Shown here: positions 18,740 through 26,985 of the stretch, piece by piece | How the letters are laid out: each line of letters opens with the position of its first letter | How positions within the stretch are numbered: position 1 is the stretch's first letter | Origin: Deltaproteobacteria bacterium | Lineage (GTDB): Bacteria > Myxococcota_A > Polyangia > Polyangiales > Ga0077539 | Direction: 5' to 3' | DNA: 64,000 nt | Assembly (NCBI GenBank): GCA_016704445.1 | Contig: JADJAE010000012.1 | Span: forward strand, 1-64,000 | Translations under genes and position numbers: made by a program | Notes under the pieces: model-generated | What the model saw: the letters and a program-made list of their open reading frames with translations, nothing else | Database searches by the model: none | Told to the model about the DNA's origin: nothing

Positions 18740-20626
18740 ATGAAGCTCGACCTGGTGACCGTTGGATTCTGGCTGGAAGGCGTCGACCTCGAGGCCGACG
18801 TGCGCCGGCTGCGCTACGTCGAGGGCCTCTCGGAGCTGTGCGAGGCCGACCTCGTGCTCACGCTTCCGCAGGCCGACGCGGCGAAGGTGAAGCCCGGCGC
18901 CAAGGCCCGGGTGACCCTCGGGCGCGGCGTCGACCACGACAACGTCCGCTCGATCTGCGGGCTGGTGCGCAGCGTCGAGCACCTCGACCAGGGCGACGGG
19001 ATGAGCCTCGATCGCCCGCTGCTGCGGGTCACCATCGTGCCGCGGGTGTGGCTCACCTCGCTCTCCCGGCGCACGCGGCCCTTCGTGGACCGTTCCATCG
19101 ACGACGTCATCTCCGCGGTGCTCTCGGAGGTCGGGCTGTCGATCGCGGGGACGGCGTCGTCGGGGGTGAGCCCGCTCCTGGTGCAGTACCAGGAGACCGA
19201 CATGGCGCTGATGTTCCGGCTGCTGGAGGACATCGGGGTCACCCACTACGTCGAGCACTCGGAGAGCAAGGACACCTGGACGCTCTTCAAGGCCGACCCC
19301 GCGACCACGCGCTCGAGGCCCCGCCGACGCCTCCGCTGGACCTCGCTCCAGGAGGGGCAATCCGACGACGAGGGCGTCGTGCGCGCGGGGCGCATCGACG
19401 GCATGACCCCGAGGACCTTCGCCGTCGCGGACATCGACCGCCGCGTCGAGGCGCGCCCGTGGGAGGGCACCGCCTCGCGACCGAAGGGCGAGTCGGCCCG
19501 GCAGGAGCTTCGTGAGACCTGGCGCGTGGCCGGGGACAGCCCCGCCCAGGCCGCGCAGCGCGCCTCGGACGAGCGACGCCCGGAGCAGGAGCGCTTCTGG
19601 CTGGAGACCAGCGACATGCAGCTCAAGGCGGGCGAGCTGATCGAGGCCGAGCTGTCGCGCGGCGACTCGGAGAACAACGTCACGACCGACCTGCTCGTGG
19701 CGCGGGTCGAGCACGAGGTCGAGACCGGCGAAGACGGGGTGGTGTACCGAAACCGCGCGGAGGCGGTCACCTACGCCAGCGCCTTCCGCCCGGCGCGCGT
19801 GACGCCGAAGCCCGTCATCCTCGCGCCGCAGACCGGCGTCGTGACCTCCTTCGCCGAGGGCAAGCAGCTCGTGGTCAACGTGACGATGGACTGGGGCGCC
19901 CAGGAGGGCTTCCCCATCCCGGTGCGCATGACCCAACCCATCGCAGGGAGCAACCACGGCGCCGTGCTCGTGCCCCACATCAACAGCGAGGTGGTGGTGC
20001 ACTTCCTCGACGGCGTCCCCGAGCGCCCGGTGCTGATCGGCGCGCTCTACAACAAGACCCACCAGGCCTCGGTGAGCGCCGCCGCCGGGGCCGAGTCGTC
20101 GTACCAGTCTCGGCTGACCATGCTGGGCGCTCGCGGCCCGACCAACGTCATCGAGGTCGACGACGCCACGCAGGACTCCGAGATCGTCAAGATGACGGCC
20201 ATCAACGACGTCTCGGTGAAGGTCGGCCGCAACGAGGCGCGCCTCGTCGAGGGCACCTACGACGAGACCATCAAGAAGGACGTCACCGTCGACCTCGGCG
20301 CCAAGCGCAGCACGAAGGTCGAGGCGGACGACACCTACGAGACCAACGGCAACGTCTTCGTGACGGTGCACAAGGCCGGCCGCGTGCTGGTCAACCAGAC
20401 GCTCCAGATGACCGCGGACACCAAGCTCTCGCTCATCAGCGGCAACACCCGCGCGGACTTCTCCCCCTCGGCGGCGAAGATCACCGTCGGCGGCGCGGTG
20501 ATCGAGATGACCGCGTCGGGGATCAAGATCTCCGTCGGGGCCGCGTCGGTCGAGCTCAACCCCGGCCAGGTGAAGATCGGGGGGCCGATCGTGGACATCA
20601 ACAACGGCGCGCTCCAGGTGATGTGA
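18740..20626 (+). CDS. vgrG: VgrG-like spike protein (Rhs/Vgr family)
   Basis: A 628-residue protein of the VgrG family, which forms the trimeric spike at the tip of type VI or related contractile injection systems. The N-terminal gp27-like part has the hallmark VQYQETDMALMFRLLEDIGV (about 152-171). The OB-fold/gp5 region has the usual VLVPHINSEVVVHFLDGVPE and GALYNKTH. The C-terminus is a long beta-helix-type repeat (VSVKVGRNEA ... ITVGGAVIEM ... ISVGAASVEL). No extra toxin domain follows, so this is a structural or carrier VgrG. ATG 18740 has GGAGG seven bases upstream. No PAAR, Hcp, TssB/C or ClpV gene is in the window, so this is an orphan vgrG locus. Confidence 0.9.
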   Translation: MKLDLVTVGFWLEGVDLEADVRRLRYVEGLSELCEADLVLTLPQADAAKVKPGAKARVTLGRGVDHDNVRSICGLVRSVEHLDQGDGMSLDRPLLRVTIVPRVWLTSLSRRTRPFVDRSIDDVISAVLSEVGLSIAGTASSGVSPLLVQYQETDMALMFRLLEDIGVTHYVEHSESKDTWTLFKADPATTRSRPRRRLRWTSLQEGQSDDEGVVRAGRIDGMTPRTFAVADIDRRVEARPWEGTASRPKGESARQELRETWRVAGDSPAQAAQRASDERRPEQERFWLETSDMQLKAGELIEAELSRGDSENNVTTDLLVARVEHEVETGEDGVVYRNRAEAVTYASAFRPARVTPKPVILAPQTGVVTSFAEGKQLVVNVTMDWGAQEGFPIPVRMTQPIAGSNHGAVLVPHINSEVVVHFLDGVPERPVLIGALYNKTHQASVSAAAGAESSYQSRLTMLGARGPTNVIEVDDATQDSEIVKMTAINDVSVKVGRNEARLVEGTYDETIKKDVTVDLGAKRSTKVEADDTYETNGNVFVTVHKAGRVLVNQTLQMTADTKLSLISGNTRADFSPSAAKITVGGAVIEMTASGIKISVGAASVELNPGQVKIGGPIVDINNGALQVM

Positions 20627-20821
20627 TAGCAATCCGCTGTCGACATGGACGCAGTCAATTGCCCAATGAGCAGGTCGATCGTTTGACGATCAGGGCTTGT
20701 GTGGCGGGGCAATCCGCCTGTTGACCTGGGGTTCGCGCGAGACAGTTCAGCGGTGGGGCAAGCCGTCTGTTTGACGCTGGGGTTCGCGCGTTGGCGCTCA
20801 CCCCAGGCTATAACAAGTGAC

Positions 20822-20847
20822 GACCCCCACGTTCGTGGGGGTCTTTC
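20822..20847 (+). terminator. rho-independent terminator after VgrG
   Basis: Perfect stem GACCCCCAC with GTGGGGGTC around GTTC, followed by TTTC. It lies about 195 bases past the VgrG stop, inside the left arm of the inverted repeat. Confidence 0.65.
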
Positions 20848-20922
20848 GTACCGAAACTCGATGGACCTTCCGGAAGCTCCAATCGATGTGCCGTGGGCTC
20901 CATCGAAGTGGCATTCCTGTTC

Positions 20923-20948
20923 GAAAGACCCCCACGGACGTGGGGGTC
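20923..20948 (-). terminator. rho-independent terminator after pseudokinase
   Basis: Mirror copy of the plus-strand hairpin: on the minus strand GACCCCCACG, a two-base loop, CGTGGGGGTC, then TTTC. It should stop transcription coming from the pseudokinase gene. Confidence 0.65.
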
Positions 20949-21073
20949 GTCACTTGTTATAGCCTGGGGTGAGCGTCAACGCGCGAACCCCAGCGTCAAA
21001 CGGGCGGCTTGCGCCACTGCTGAACTGTTACGATCGACCTGCTCATTGGGCAATTGACTGAAGCAATGCGGCA

Positions 21074-21094
21074 ATACTGATAGCGAATCAGTAT
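21074..21094. terminator. short hairpin beside the pseudokinase stop
   Basis: ATACTGAT and ATCAGTAT form a perfect 8-base stem around AGCGA, 21 bases beyond the minus-strand stop at 21116. It is AT-rich and symmetrical; possibly an accessory terminator or a protein site. No T tract. Confidence 0.35.
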
Positions 21095-21115
21095 GAGCGG
21101 AGGCCGAGGGGCGGT

Positions 21116-22609
21116 TCAGCGCCTCAGCAGCAGCGCCGCCAGCAGGGCGACGAGCACCGCGAGCGCGCCGACGATCGCCACCACCGGGGGCTTCTTCGCG
21201 GGCTCCGCGGCGGGCGCGGGGGCGGCGACCGCGGGCTCGGCGGGGCGGCGCGGGGCGCTGAGGGACATCCCCTTGGGGGACGTCTCCTCGCGGCGCTTGG
21301 AGGCCGCCATCTGCGCGCGAAACCTCGCGGCCACGTCGTCGAGCTCCGGAGGCAGCGCGCGCTCGACGGTGGAGAGCATGTCCTCGACGGCCTGCATGCG
21401 CGCGGAGAACGCCACGATGGTGCGCTCCTCGGGGAACTCCACGGGCTCCTCGCGTACCCTCGGCGCGACGGTGCGGGTGCTGCCCAGCGGGTCGACCGGG
21501 GCGGAGAAGCCCGGGAGCTCGGGGGCCTCGGAGAGCGCGACGGTGCGCTCGCCGAAGTCGATGTACTCGTCGGCCGCCGGGCCCGACAGCGAGGGCATCG
21601 CCCCGAGGATGCCGCCGGGAGGGATCGACGAGCGAGGCTCGTAGGGGTGCGCCTCCTCGAAGGCTGGCCTCGGAGCCATCATGGCCGCGGCGGCGAGCGG
21701 CGCCGCCACGAAGGGCGCGACATCGTCGGCAGCGGGAGCGGGAGCGGCGGGCTCAGGAGCGGGAGGCGGGAGGCTCACGCGATCGGTGGGCTCGACGACC
21801 GCGGGAGGGGCGGTCCAGGCGGGCGTGAGGAGCTCGAGGAAGGCCTCGATGGAGGGGCGCTCGGCGACGGGGATGCGGGTCGCGAGGAGCACCGCGTCCC
21901 AGACGGCGTCGGGCACGTCGGGGCGGCCCAGGTAGCGGGCGCCAGCAGGGGCCGTCGGGCTCGGCGGGGCGCGGAGGATCTCCAGCAGCAGGAGCCCCAG
22001 CGCGAAGGCGTCGGTGCGCGGCGTGAGGGCCTCGCCCGCGAACTGCTCCGGCGTGAGGCAGCGCGCGGCGGCGGCGCTCTCCTTAGGGGCGTCGGGGTCC
22101 TGGGCGAGGTTTCGCAGCCCCGCGTCGAGCAGCACCATCTGCGTCGGCTCGAGGTCGTCGGGGACCAGCACCGCGCGAGGACGCAGGGCGCCGTGGACGA
22201 GGGCCTCGGGCTCCTCGTGGCCGGCCTGCAGCACCTCCGCGAGGCGAGCGACCAGCGCCGCGATCTTGTCGAGCGGGAGCTCGAGCTCGCCCGCGCGGTG
22301 GCGGTCGAGCAGCGAGGCGAGCGAGCCCACCTGCGGCAGGTCGTGCACCACGAAGGGGCGGCCCTCGTACACGCCGTGGTCGGTCACCGCGAGCGCCCCC
22401 GGGTGACGGAACATCCGCAGCGCCTGCAGGCCCGCCACGACCTTCTTGCGCACGTCGTCACCGCTCGGGTCGAGCAGCTTGACCAGCACCCGGCGCCCCT
22501 CGATGCGCGCGTCGACCCCCTCCCAGGTCTCGCCGAGCCCCCGGTCGGCGACCGGCGCGATGAGGTGATAGCGCTGCAGGAGGATCGTGTCCGCGGTGAG
22601 GGCTGCCAT
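21116..22609 (-). CDS. membrane-anchored pseudokinase
   Basis: A 497-residue protein with a kinase-like fold that has lost key catalytic residues. The Gly loop is degenerate (ADRGLGETWEG), Lys44 in VLVKLL is kept, but the catalytic loop reads HGALRP (139-144) instead of HRDLKP, and DFG is replaced by LDAGLRN (about 161-167). A long Pro/Ala-rich linker follows, then a coiled segment (MQAVEDMLSTVERALPPELD) and a single C-terminal membrane helix (about 476-495) ending in RR. It lies 38 bases downstream of the UvrD-like gene and is probably co-transcribed. Likely a scaffold or regulator at the inner membrane rather than an enzyme. Confidence 0.8.
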   Translation of the reverse strand: MAALTADTILLQRYHLIAPVADRGLGETWEGVDARIEGRRVLVKLLDPSGDDVRKKVVAGLQALRMFRHPGALAVTDHGVYEGRPFVVHDLPQVGSLASLLDRHRAGELELPLDKIAALVARLAEVLQAGHEEPEALVHGALRPRAVLVPDDLEPTQMVLLDAGLRNLAQDPDAPKESAAAARCLTPEQFAGEALTPRTDAFALGLLLLEILRAPPSPTAPAGARYLGRPDVPDAVWDAVLLATRIPVAERPSIEAFLELLTPAWTAPPAVVEPTDRVSLPPPAPEPAAPAPAADDVAPFVAAPLAAAAMMAPRPAFEEAHPYEPRSSIPPGGILGAMPSLSGPAADEYIDFGERTVALSEAPELPGFSAPVDPLGSTRTVAPRVREEPVEFPEERTIVAFSARMQAVEDMLSTVERALPPELDDVAARFRAQMAASKRREETSPKGMSLSAPRRPAEPAVAAPAPAAEPAKKPPVVAIVGALAVLVALLAALLLRR

Positions 22610-22647
22610 GCGTCGGCGCGCAGGATCGCACGCCCGGGAGGCCGCCG

Positions 22648-25461
22648 TCAGCCGCGTCGTCGGCGCGCCCCGCTGCGCGAGGGAAGCGCGTCGTCGAAGG
22701 CCCGGGCCAGCGCCCCGCGCTCGTGCTCGTTGAGCCCCTCGGCCTCCGCCCGGTGACCCGAGAGAAGGTCCCTCAGCGAGCACGCCCAGCGCAGCGCGGA
22801 GGCCTCGTCGGAGCCCGTGCGAGTCGCCAGCGCGAGGGCGCGGTCGAGGTCCGGAAGCTCCCTGGCGCAGCGCAGCGCGGCGACGAGGTCGCCCGACTCC
22901 TCCCAGGCGAGCGAGGCCTCCCGGAGCTGGCCCAGCACCTCGTGACAGCGGGCCTCCTCCGCGCGGTCCCTGGGGTCGAGCGGGAGCAGCACGTCGAGGG
23001 CCTCTCGGCCGTGGCTCTCCTCTCTCAGCGCCACCGCCACCCGTCGCCGCAGCGCGCGCTCCACCCTCGCGGTCTCCGGCTGATCGTCCACGAAGAGCGC
23101 CCGCACCCCGCCCACCGCCTCCAGCAGCTTCACCCTCGCGGTGCGCCCCGTCGGGAGCAGCGCGGCCTCGCGCGACGCGGCCCACGACCGCAGCGCCCGG
23201 TCGAGCGGCTCTCGCAGCTCCGCGAACTCCGTCAGCACCTGCGCCCGAAGCGCCAGCAGTGACTCTGCGCTCGCTCCGCTGTCCGCGTCGCCCCTCACCA
23301 GGTCGCGCACCAGCAGCGAGGCCTTCGCGGCGACCTTCATCTCCCCGAGCTGAAGGGCCTTGCGGGCCTCCTCCATCAGCTCCGCGCCGTCGAGCGAGCC
23401 CTGCTGCGAGGCGTTGATCCACGCGGCGCGGCCCAGCAGCCGGTGCACCTGCCTGCGGATGGTCGTGTCGCTCACGCCGCAGCGGGAGTCGGCCCGGCCC
23501 AGCAGGCCGCGGGCGTGGCGCAGCCGGTCGAGGGCGCGCCGGGGGTGGGCGTGGAGCAGCGCCGTGGCCTCCTGGATGTACTCCAGCACCAGCTCCTGCG
23601 CGGAGGCGTCGTCGCGCGCCAGCAGCCCTAGCAGTGCGTCGGGGTCGATGCTCGCGACGTAGCCCTCGAGCGGTCCCTCCTGGTCGTCGACGCAGAGCCG
23701 GTGCAGGGCCCCGTCGCCGCTGGGGTCTTCCCCCACGTCGAGGAAGATCACCGTGTCCGTGGCGCGGCTGAGGGCCACGCGAAACTGGTCCGCCCGGGTG
23801 CGCGCCCTGAGGCTCTGGACCTGGTCGTTCTTGCGGGCGCGCAGGGCCTCGATCTCCCGGATGCGGCGGGCGCCGTCGACGACCGCCACCACGGAGAAGT
23901 CGAGCCCCTTCACGGCGTCGCTGCTCCACACGTCGAGCCCGTCGGGCTGCAGCTCCGGCGGCACCCTCGCCCCGGGGAACACCAGCACCGTGCTCGGCCG
24001 CTCCAGCAGCGCTCGCCCCACCCTGGCCAGCGTCGCCACATCCGGAACCCGGCACCGCAGCACCCGCCCCGACACCGACTCCTCGATCTCCAGGTCGGCC
24101 CTCCCCCTCGGGCGCTGCGCCTTGTCGAGGTGCTGGTAGAGCGACCACGAGCGCTCGACCAGCGTCGCGATGGCCCGGGGAGAGCGCACGTTGCCCAGCA
24201 GGTCGAAGGTGCTCCCTGGCCCCAGCGTCGGGGCCACCGCGTCGGCGAAGGCGCCCCAGTCGAAGTCCGTCGGGCGCACGGTCTGGCTCTCGTCGCCCGC
24301 CACCATCACGTCGAGGGGCGCCTCGCGGCCCTCGCTCGCGGCCGAGACCAGCGCGGCGAGCAGGGCGATCTCGACCAGGGTGAGGTCCTGCACCTCGTCG
24401 ACGAAGACGGCGTGGAGGTCGGCGAAGACCTTGGGGGGCTTCGCTCCGGCGCGCACCTTGTCGAGCGCCCGGCGGGCCCACCAGGGGTCGCCCACGATCT
24501 CGGGCAGCAGCCTCGGGTCGAGGGCCTGCACCGCCTGCACGGCGTTGCGGGCGGCGCGCTCGTCGAGGGTCCTCGCCCGCAGCTTCACGAAGGCCTCCTC
24601 GCGAAGGAGCTGCCCCTCGCAGGGCGGCGCGCCGCGGAAGGGCGTCGGCAGCGCGGCCCCGGCGATCCAGGCGTGGAGCTCGCCGAAGAGCTCCTCGGGG
24701 TGCTTGTCCCAGGGGGCGAACTTCCTCGGCGCCGAGTCGAGCGCGCGGGCGAGCACGGTGATGCGCTCGGCGAGGGGAGCGACCACCGCCGGAGCGGCCG
24801 GGAGCACCCGGCGCAGCAGCTCGCCGAAGGTGAGCACCGTCACCAGCGAGGGGTCGGGGGCGAACTGGTCGAAGAAGTCCCGGGCGCGCTCGGCGAGGAG
24901 GGCGTTGTAGGTGAGGTAGAGGGTGCGCTGCCCCGGCGCGCCGAGGGCGGCCTGCTGGAGCACGGTGGTCTTGCCCGTCCCGGGCTGGCCTCGCAGCACC
25001 CGCAGCCGGACCTTCGACTCGATGGCGTCCTGCTGGGAGCGCAGCAGCTCGGGGAAGAGCCCGTTGTCCTTGAGCTCCTGGCCGGGCAGCGAGACCCACT
25101 GGTCGGGGCCGCCCGGGTCGAGCGCGGCGTGGGTCTCGTCATGGTGGCGCACCGCGCGCACCAGGATCTCCAGCGGATCGAGCGCCAGGTGCTTCACCGG
25201 CGGCGACCCCGCCCTCGCCCACCACAGGTAGAACTGGTGCCCGCTGTTGCCCCCGAGGTCGGTGCGCAGCCAGCCCCGGCCGAGGCCCTGGACGCCCTTC
25301 ACCTGCGGCGGCATCCCCTGGGCCGCGAGCTGGGAGAACACCAGCCGGGCGCGCTGCTGGAGCTGCCGGTCGCTCCGCGGGTCGTCCATCCACTCGAGCA
25401 CGTCCTGGTGGACGAGCAGCTTGCGGCGGCGCGGGGCTTCGGGCGGGCGCTGGGTCATCAT
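22648..25461 (-). CDS. UvrD-like superfamily I helicase/ATPase
   Basis: A 937-residue protein. The Walker A motif GQPGTGKTT is at 158-166, the Walker B-type motif VFVDEVQDL at about 352-360, then VAGDESQTV (motif III-like) and VALSRATDTVIF (motif VI-like). Before the ATPase lies about 150 residues with a compact basic domain; after it, about 350 residues of helical, TPR-like sequence with repeated Arg/Leu/Ala helices. This is much longer than the ATPase core and unlike housekeeping UvrD/PcrA. It could act on nucleic acid or as a signalling ATPase. It lies in a minus-strand run with an upstream acyltransferase (27 bases) and a downstream pseudokinase (38 bases). Confidence 0.8.
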   Translation of the reverse strand: MMTQRPPEAPRRRKLLVHQDVLEWMDDPRSDRQLQQRARLVFSQLAAQGMPPQVKGVQGLGRGWLRTDLGGNSGHQFYLWWARAGSPPVKHLALDPLEILVRAVRHHDETHAALDPGGPDQWVSLPGQELKDNGLFPELLRSQQDAIESKVRLRVLRGQPGTGKTTVLQQAALGAPGQRTLYLTYNALLAERARDFFDQFAPDPSLVTVLTFGELLRRVLPAAPAVVAPLAERITVLARALDSAPRKFAPWDKHPEELFGELHAWIAGAALPTPFRGAPPCEGQLLREEAFVKLRARTLDERAARNAVQAVQALDPRLLPEIVGDPWWARRALDKVRAGAKPPKVFADLHAVFVDEVQDLTLVEIALLAALVSAASEGREAPLDVMVAGDESQTVRPTDFDWGAFADAVAPTLGPGSTFDLLGNVRSPRAIATLVERSWSLYQHLDKAQRPRGRADLEIEESVSGRVLRCRVPDVATLARVGRALLERPSTVLVFPGARVPPELQPDGLDVWSSDAVKGLDFSVVAVVDGARRIREIEALRARKNDQVQSLRARTRADQFRVALSRATDTVIFLDVGEDPSGDGALHRLCVDDQEGPLEGYVASIDPDALLGLLARDDASAQELVLEYIQEATALLHAHPRRALDRLRHARGLLGRADSRCGVSDTTIRRQVHRLLGRAAWINASQQGSLDGAELMEEARKALQLGEMKVAAKASLLVRDLVRGDADSGASAESLLALRAQVLTEFAELREPLDRALRSWAASREAALLPTGRTARVKLLEAVGGVRALFVDDQPETARVERALRRRVAVALREESHGREALDVLLPLDPRDRAEEARCHEVLGQLREASLAWEESGDLVAALRCARELPDLDRALALATRTGSDEASALRWACSLRDLLSGHRAEAEGLNEHERGALARAFDDALPSRSGARRRRG

Positions 25462-25488
25462 CCCGAAGCCTACACTGCGCGGGCCCAG

Positions 25489-26889
25489 CTACCTCCCATG
25501 GCCTGCGGCAGCGCAGAGTTCGTCGAAGGCGGACTGCACATCGGCCGCGAGGGCCTCGACGTCGGGCACCGCGTCGGGGTCGGCGTAGAGCCCGACGTAC
25601 ATCCCGCCGTCGTAGCTCACGATGGCGACGCCGACGCCCTGGTGGGTGAAGAGCGGCACCACCGCGTGGATCTCGGTCATCCTCGAGCGCCCCACGTAGA
25701 TCGGGACCTGCGGCCCCGGCACGTTGGTGATGGTGACGTTGAAGGCGCGCAGCATCGACGCGATGCGAAACACCGCGGTCACCACGTTGGGCCCGCCGAG
25801 GTCGCCCACGCGCTCGATGAAGGCCGCCCCCTCGATCTCGTGGGAGTCGTGCTTCAGGTGCTCGCAGGCGCGGTGCACCGCCTCGAAGCGCGCCCGGGCG
25901 TCGGGCTCGGAGAGGGGCAGGTGCACCAGCACCAGGGAGATGTGGTTGCCGACGCCGTCCTCGCCCATCCTGGGGCGGAGGTCGACCGGGACGAGCGCCC
26001 GGAAGTCCTTCATCGCATCCACGGGGTCGCCGCGGCGGCCCAGGTAGCGGCGCAGCGCCCCGGTGACGACGGCGAGGGCCACGTCGTTGAGGGTGCCGCC
26101 CAGGGCCTTGCGCGCCTCCTTGGCCCGGGCGAGGTCGAGCCGGGTGCTGGTGTACGTCCGATGAGGCCCCACCTCCGCGGGGTTGATCGACGACGGAGAC
26201 GCGGGCCGCAGTCCGTCGCGCAGGGTGTGCACCAGGCCTTCGGCGATGTCCTTCGCCTGCGCCCCGTGACCCAGCGAGCCTCGCAGGTCGTGCAGCGCGT
26301 GGGCGACCGAGCGGGCGCTGTCGGAGGCGAGCGCCGTGGCGATCTGGAGGGTGTTGGGCGCGTGCCGAGGAGTCCACGGAGCGGGCGAGGGAGAGAGGTC
26401 GCCGGGCTCGGTGCGAAACACCGAGGCCAGCAGGCCGATGCCCGCGACGCCGTCGACCATCGCGTGGTGGAGCTTGAAGATGATGGCGAAGCGCCCGCCG
26501 GAGAGGCCCTCGACGAGGCTCGCCTCCCAGAGCGGGTGCCGCCGGTCGAGGGGCTGGGAGAAGATCCGCCCCATGAGCCGCATGAGCTGGGCGTCGTCGC
26601 CGGGGTGGGGGACGGCCGTGTGGCTCACGTGGTGCTCGATGCGGTAGCGCTCGTCGTCGACCCACACCGCGCCGAGGCCGGACACCTCGCGCACCACCTG
26701 ACGGAACCGCGGGACCTCCGAGACCCCGGCATCCAGCAGCCGGGTGAGCTTCGCGGCGTCGAGCGACCCGTCGGGCGAGACGAGGCCGCCTCCCTCGAAG
26801 ACCATCAGGGCGCCGATGTGCATCATCAGCGCGCCGCCCTCGATGTCGAAGAAGACCCGATCGGTGGCAGAGAGCTTCTCGATGTCCAT
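25489..26889 (-). CDS. wax ester synthase/diacylglycerol acyltransferase family protein
   Basis: A 466-residue WS/DGAT-type acyltransferase, which joins acyl-CoA to fatty alcohol or diacylglycerol to make storage lipid. The active-site motif HHAMVDG is complete at 141-147. Also present are the family landmarks PLDRRHPLWEASLVEGL and NVTITNVPGPQVPIY. Length is normal. No membrane helix; such enzymes sit at membrane surfaces. ATG 26889; no strong ribosome site. Divergent from hrpB with about 96 bases between starts. Same strand as the helicase and pseudokinase downstream, though a functional link to them is not evident. Confidence 0.9.
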   Translation of the reverse strand: MDIEKLSATDRVFFDIEGGALMMHIGALMVFEGGGLVSPDGSLDAAKLTRLLDAGVSEVPRFRQVVREVSGLGAVWVDDERYRIEHHVSHTAVPHPGDDAQLMRLMGRIFSQPLDRRHPLWEASLVEGLSGGRFAIIFKLHHAMVDGVAGIGLLASVFRTEPGDLSPSPAPWTPRHAPNTLQIATALASDSARSVAHALHDLRGSLGHGAQAKDIAEGLVHTLRDGLRPASPSSINPAEVGPHRTYTSTRLDLARAKEARKALGGTLNDVALAVVTGALRRYLGRRGDPVDAMKDFRALVPVDLRPRMGEDGVGNHISLVLVHLPLSEPDARARFEAVHRACEHLKHDSHEIEGAAFIERVGDLGGPNVVTAVFRIASMLRAFNVTITNVPGPQVPIYVGRSRMTEIHAVVPLFTHQGVGVAIVSYDGGMYVGLYADPDAVPDVEALAADVQSAFDELCAAAGHGR

Positions 26890-26985
26890 GGCGGAGGTCC
26901 CCCTGGTGGCCCCTGAAGTCTGGCCACTGGGTCCCTCAGTCTCAAGCCGGAGCGTGGCGATCGGCAGCCGACCGACGAGGGGCAC

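Larger units (their letters stand above)
20652..21060. repeat. 409-base inverted-repeat element
   Basis: Two arms face each other. The inner arms 20742-20848 and 20922-21028 are 107 bases each and align without gaps with six mismatches. The outer blocks 20652-20681 and 21031-21060 are a perfect 30-base inverted pair. The left arm holds 60 extra bases (20682-20741) that look like a diverged copy of the neighbouring sequence. A 73-base loop separates the arms. It fills the gap between the convergent VgrG and pseudokinase genes. No open frame, transposase or target-site duplication is visible. MITE-like or a terminator region copied in inverse; undecided. Confidence 0.9.

Noticed and set aside
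18740..20626. A complete type VI secretion cluster
   Set aside because: Only VgrG is present; no Hcp, sheath, baseplate or ATPase genes in 64 kb.
20652..21060. Insertion sequence
   Set aside because: No transposase frame and no target-site duplication next to the ends.
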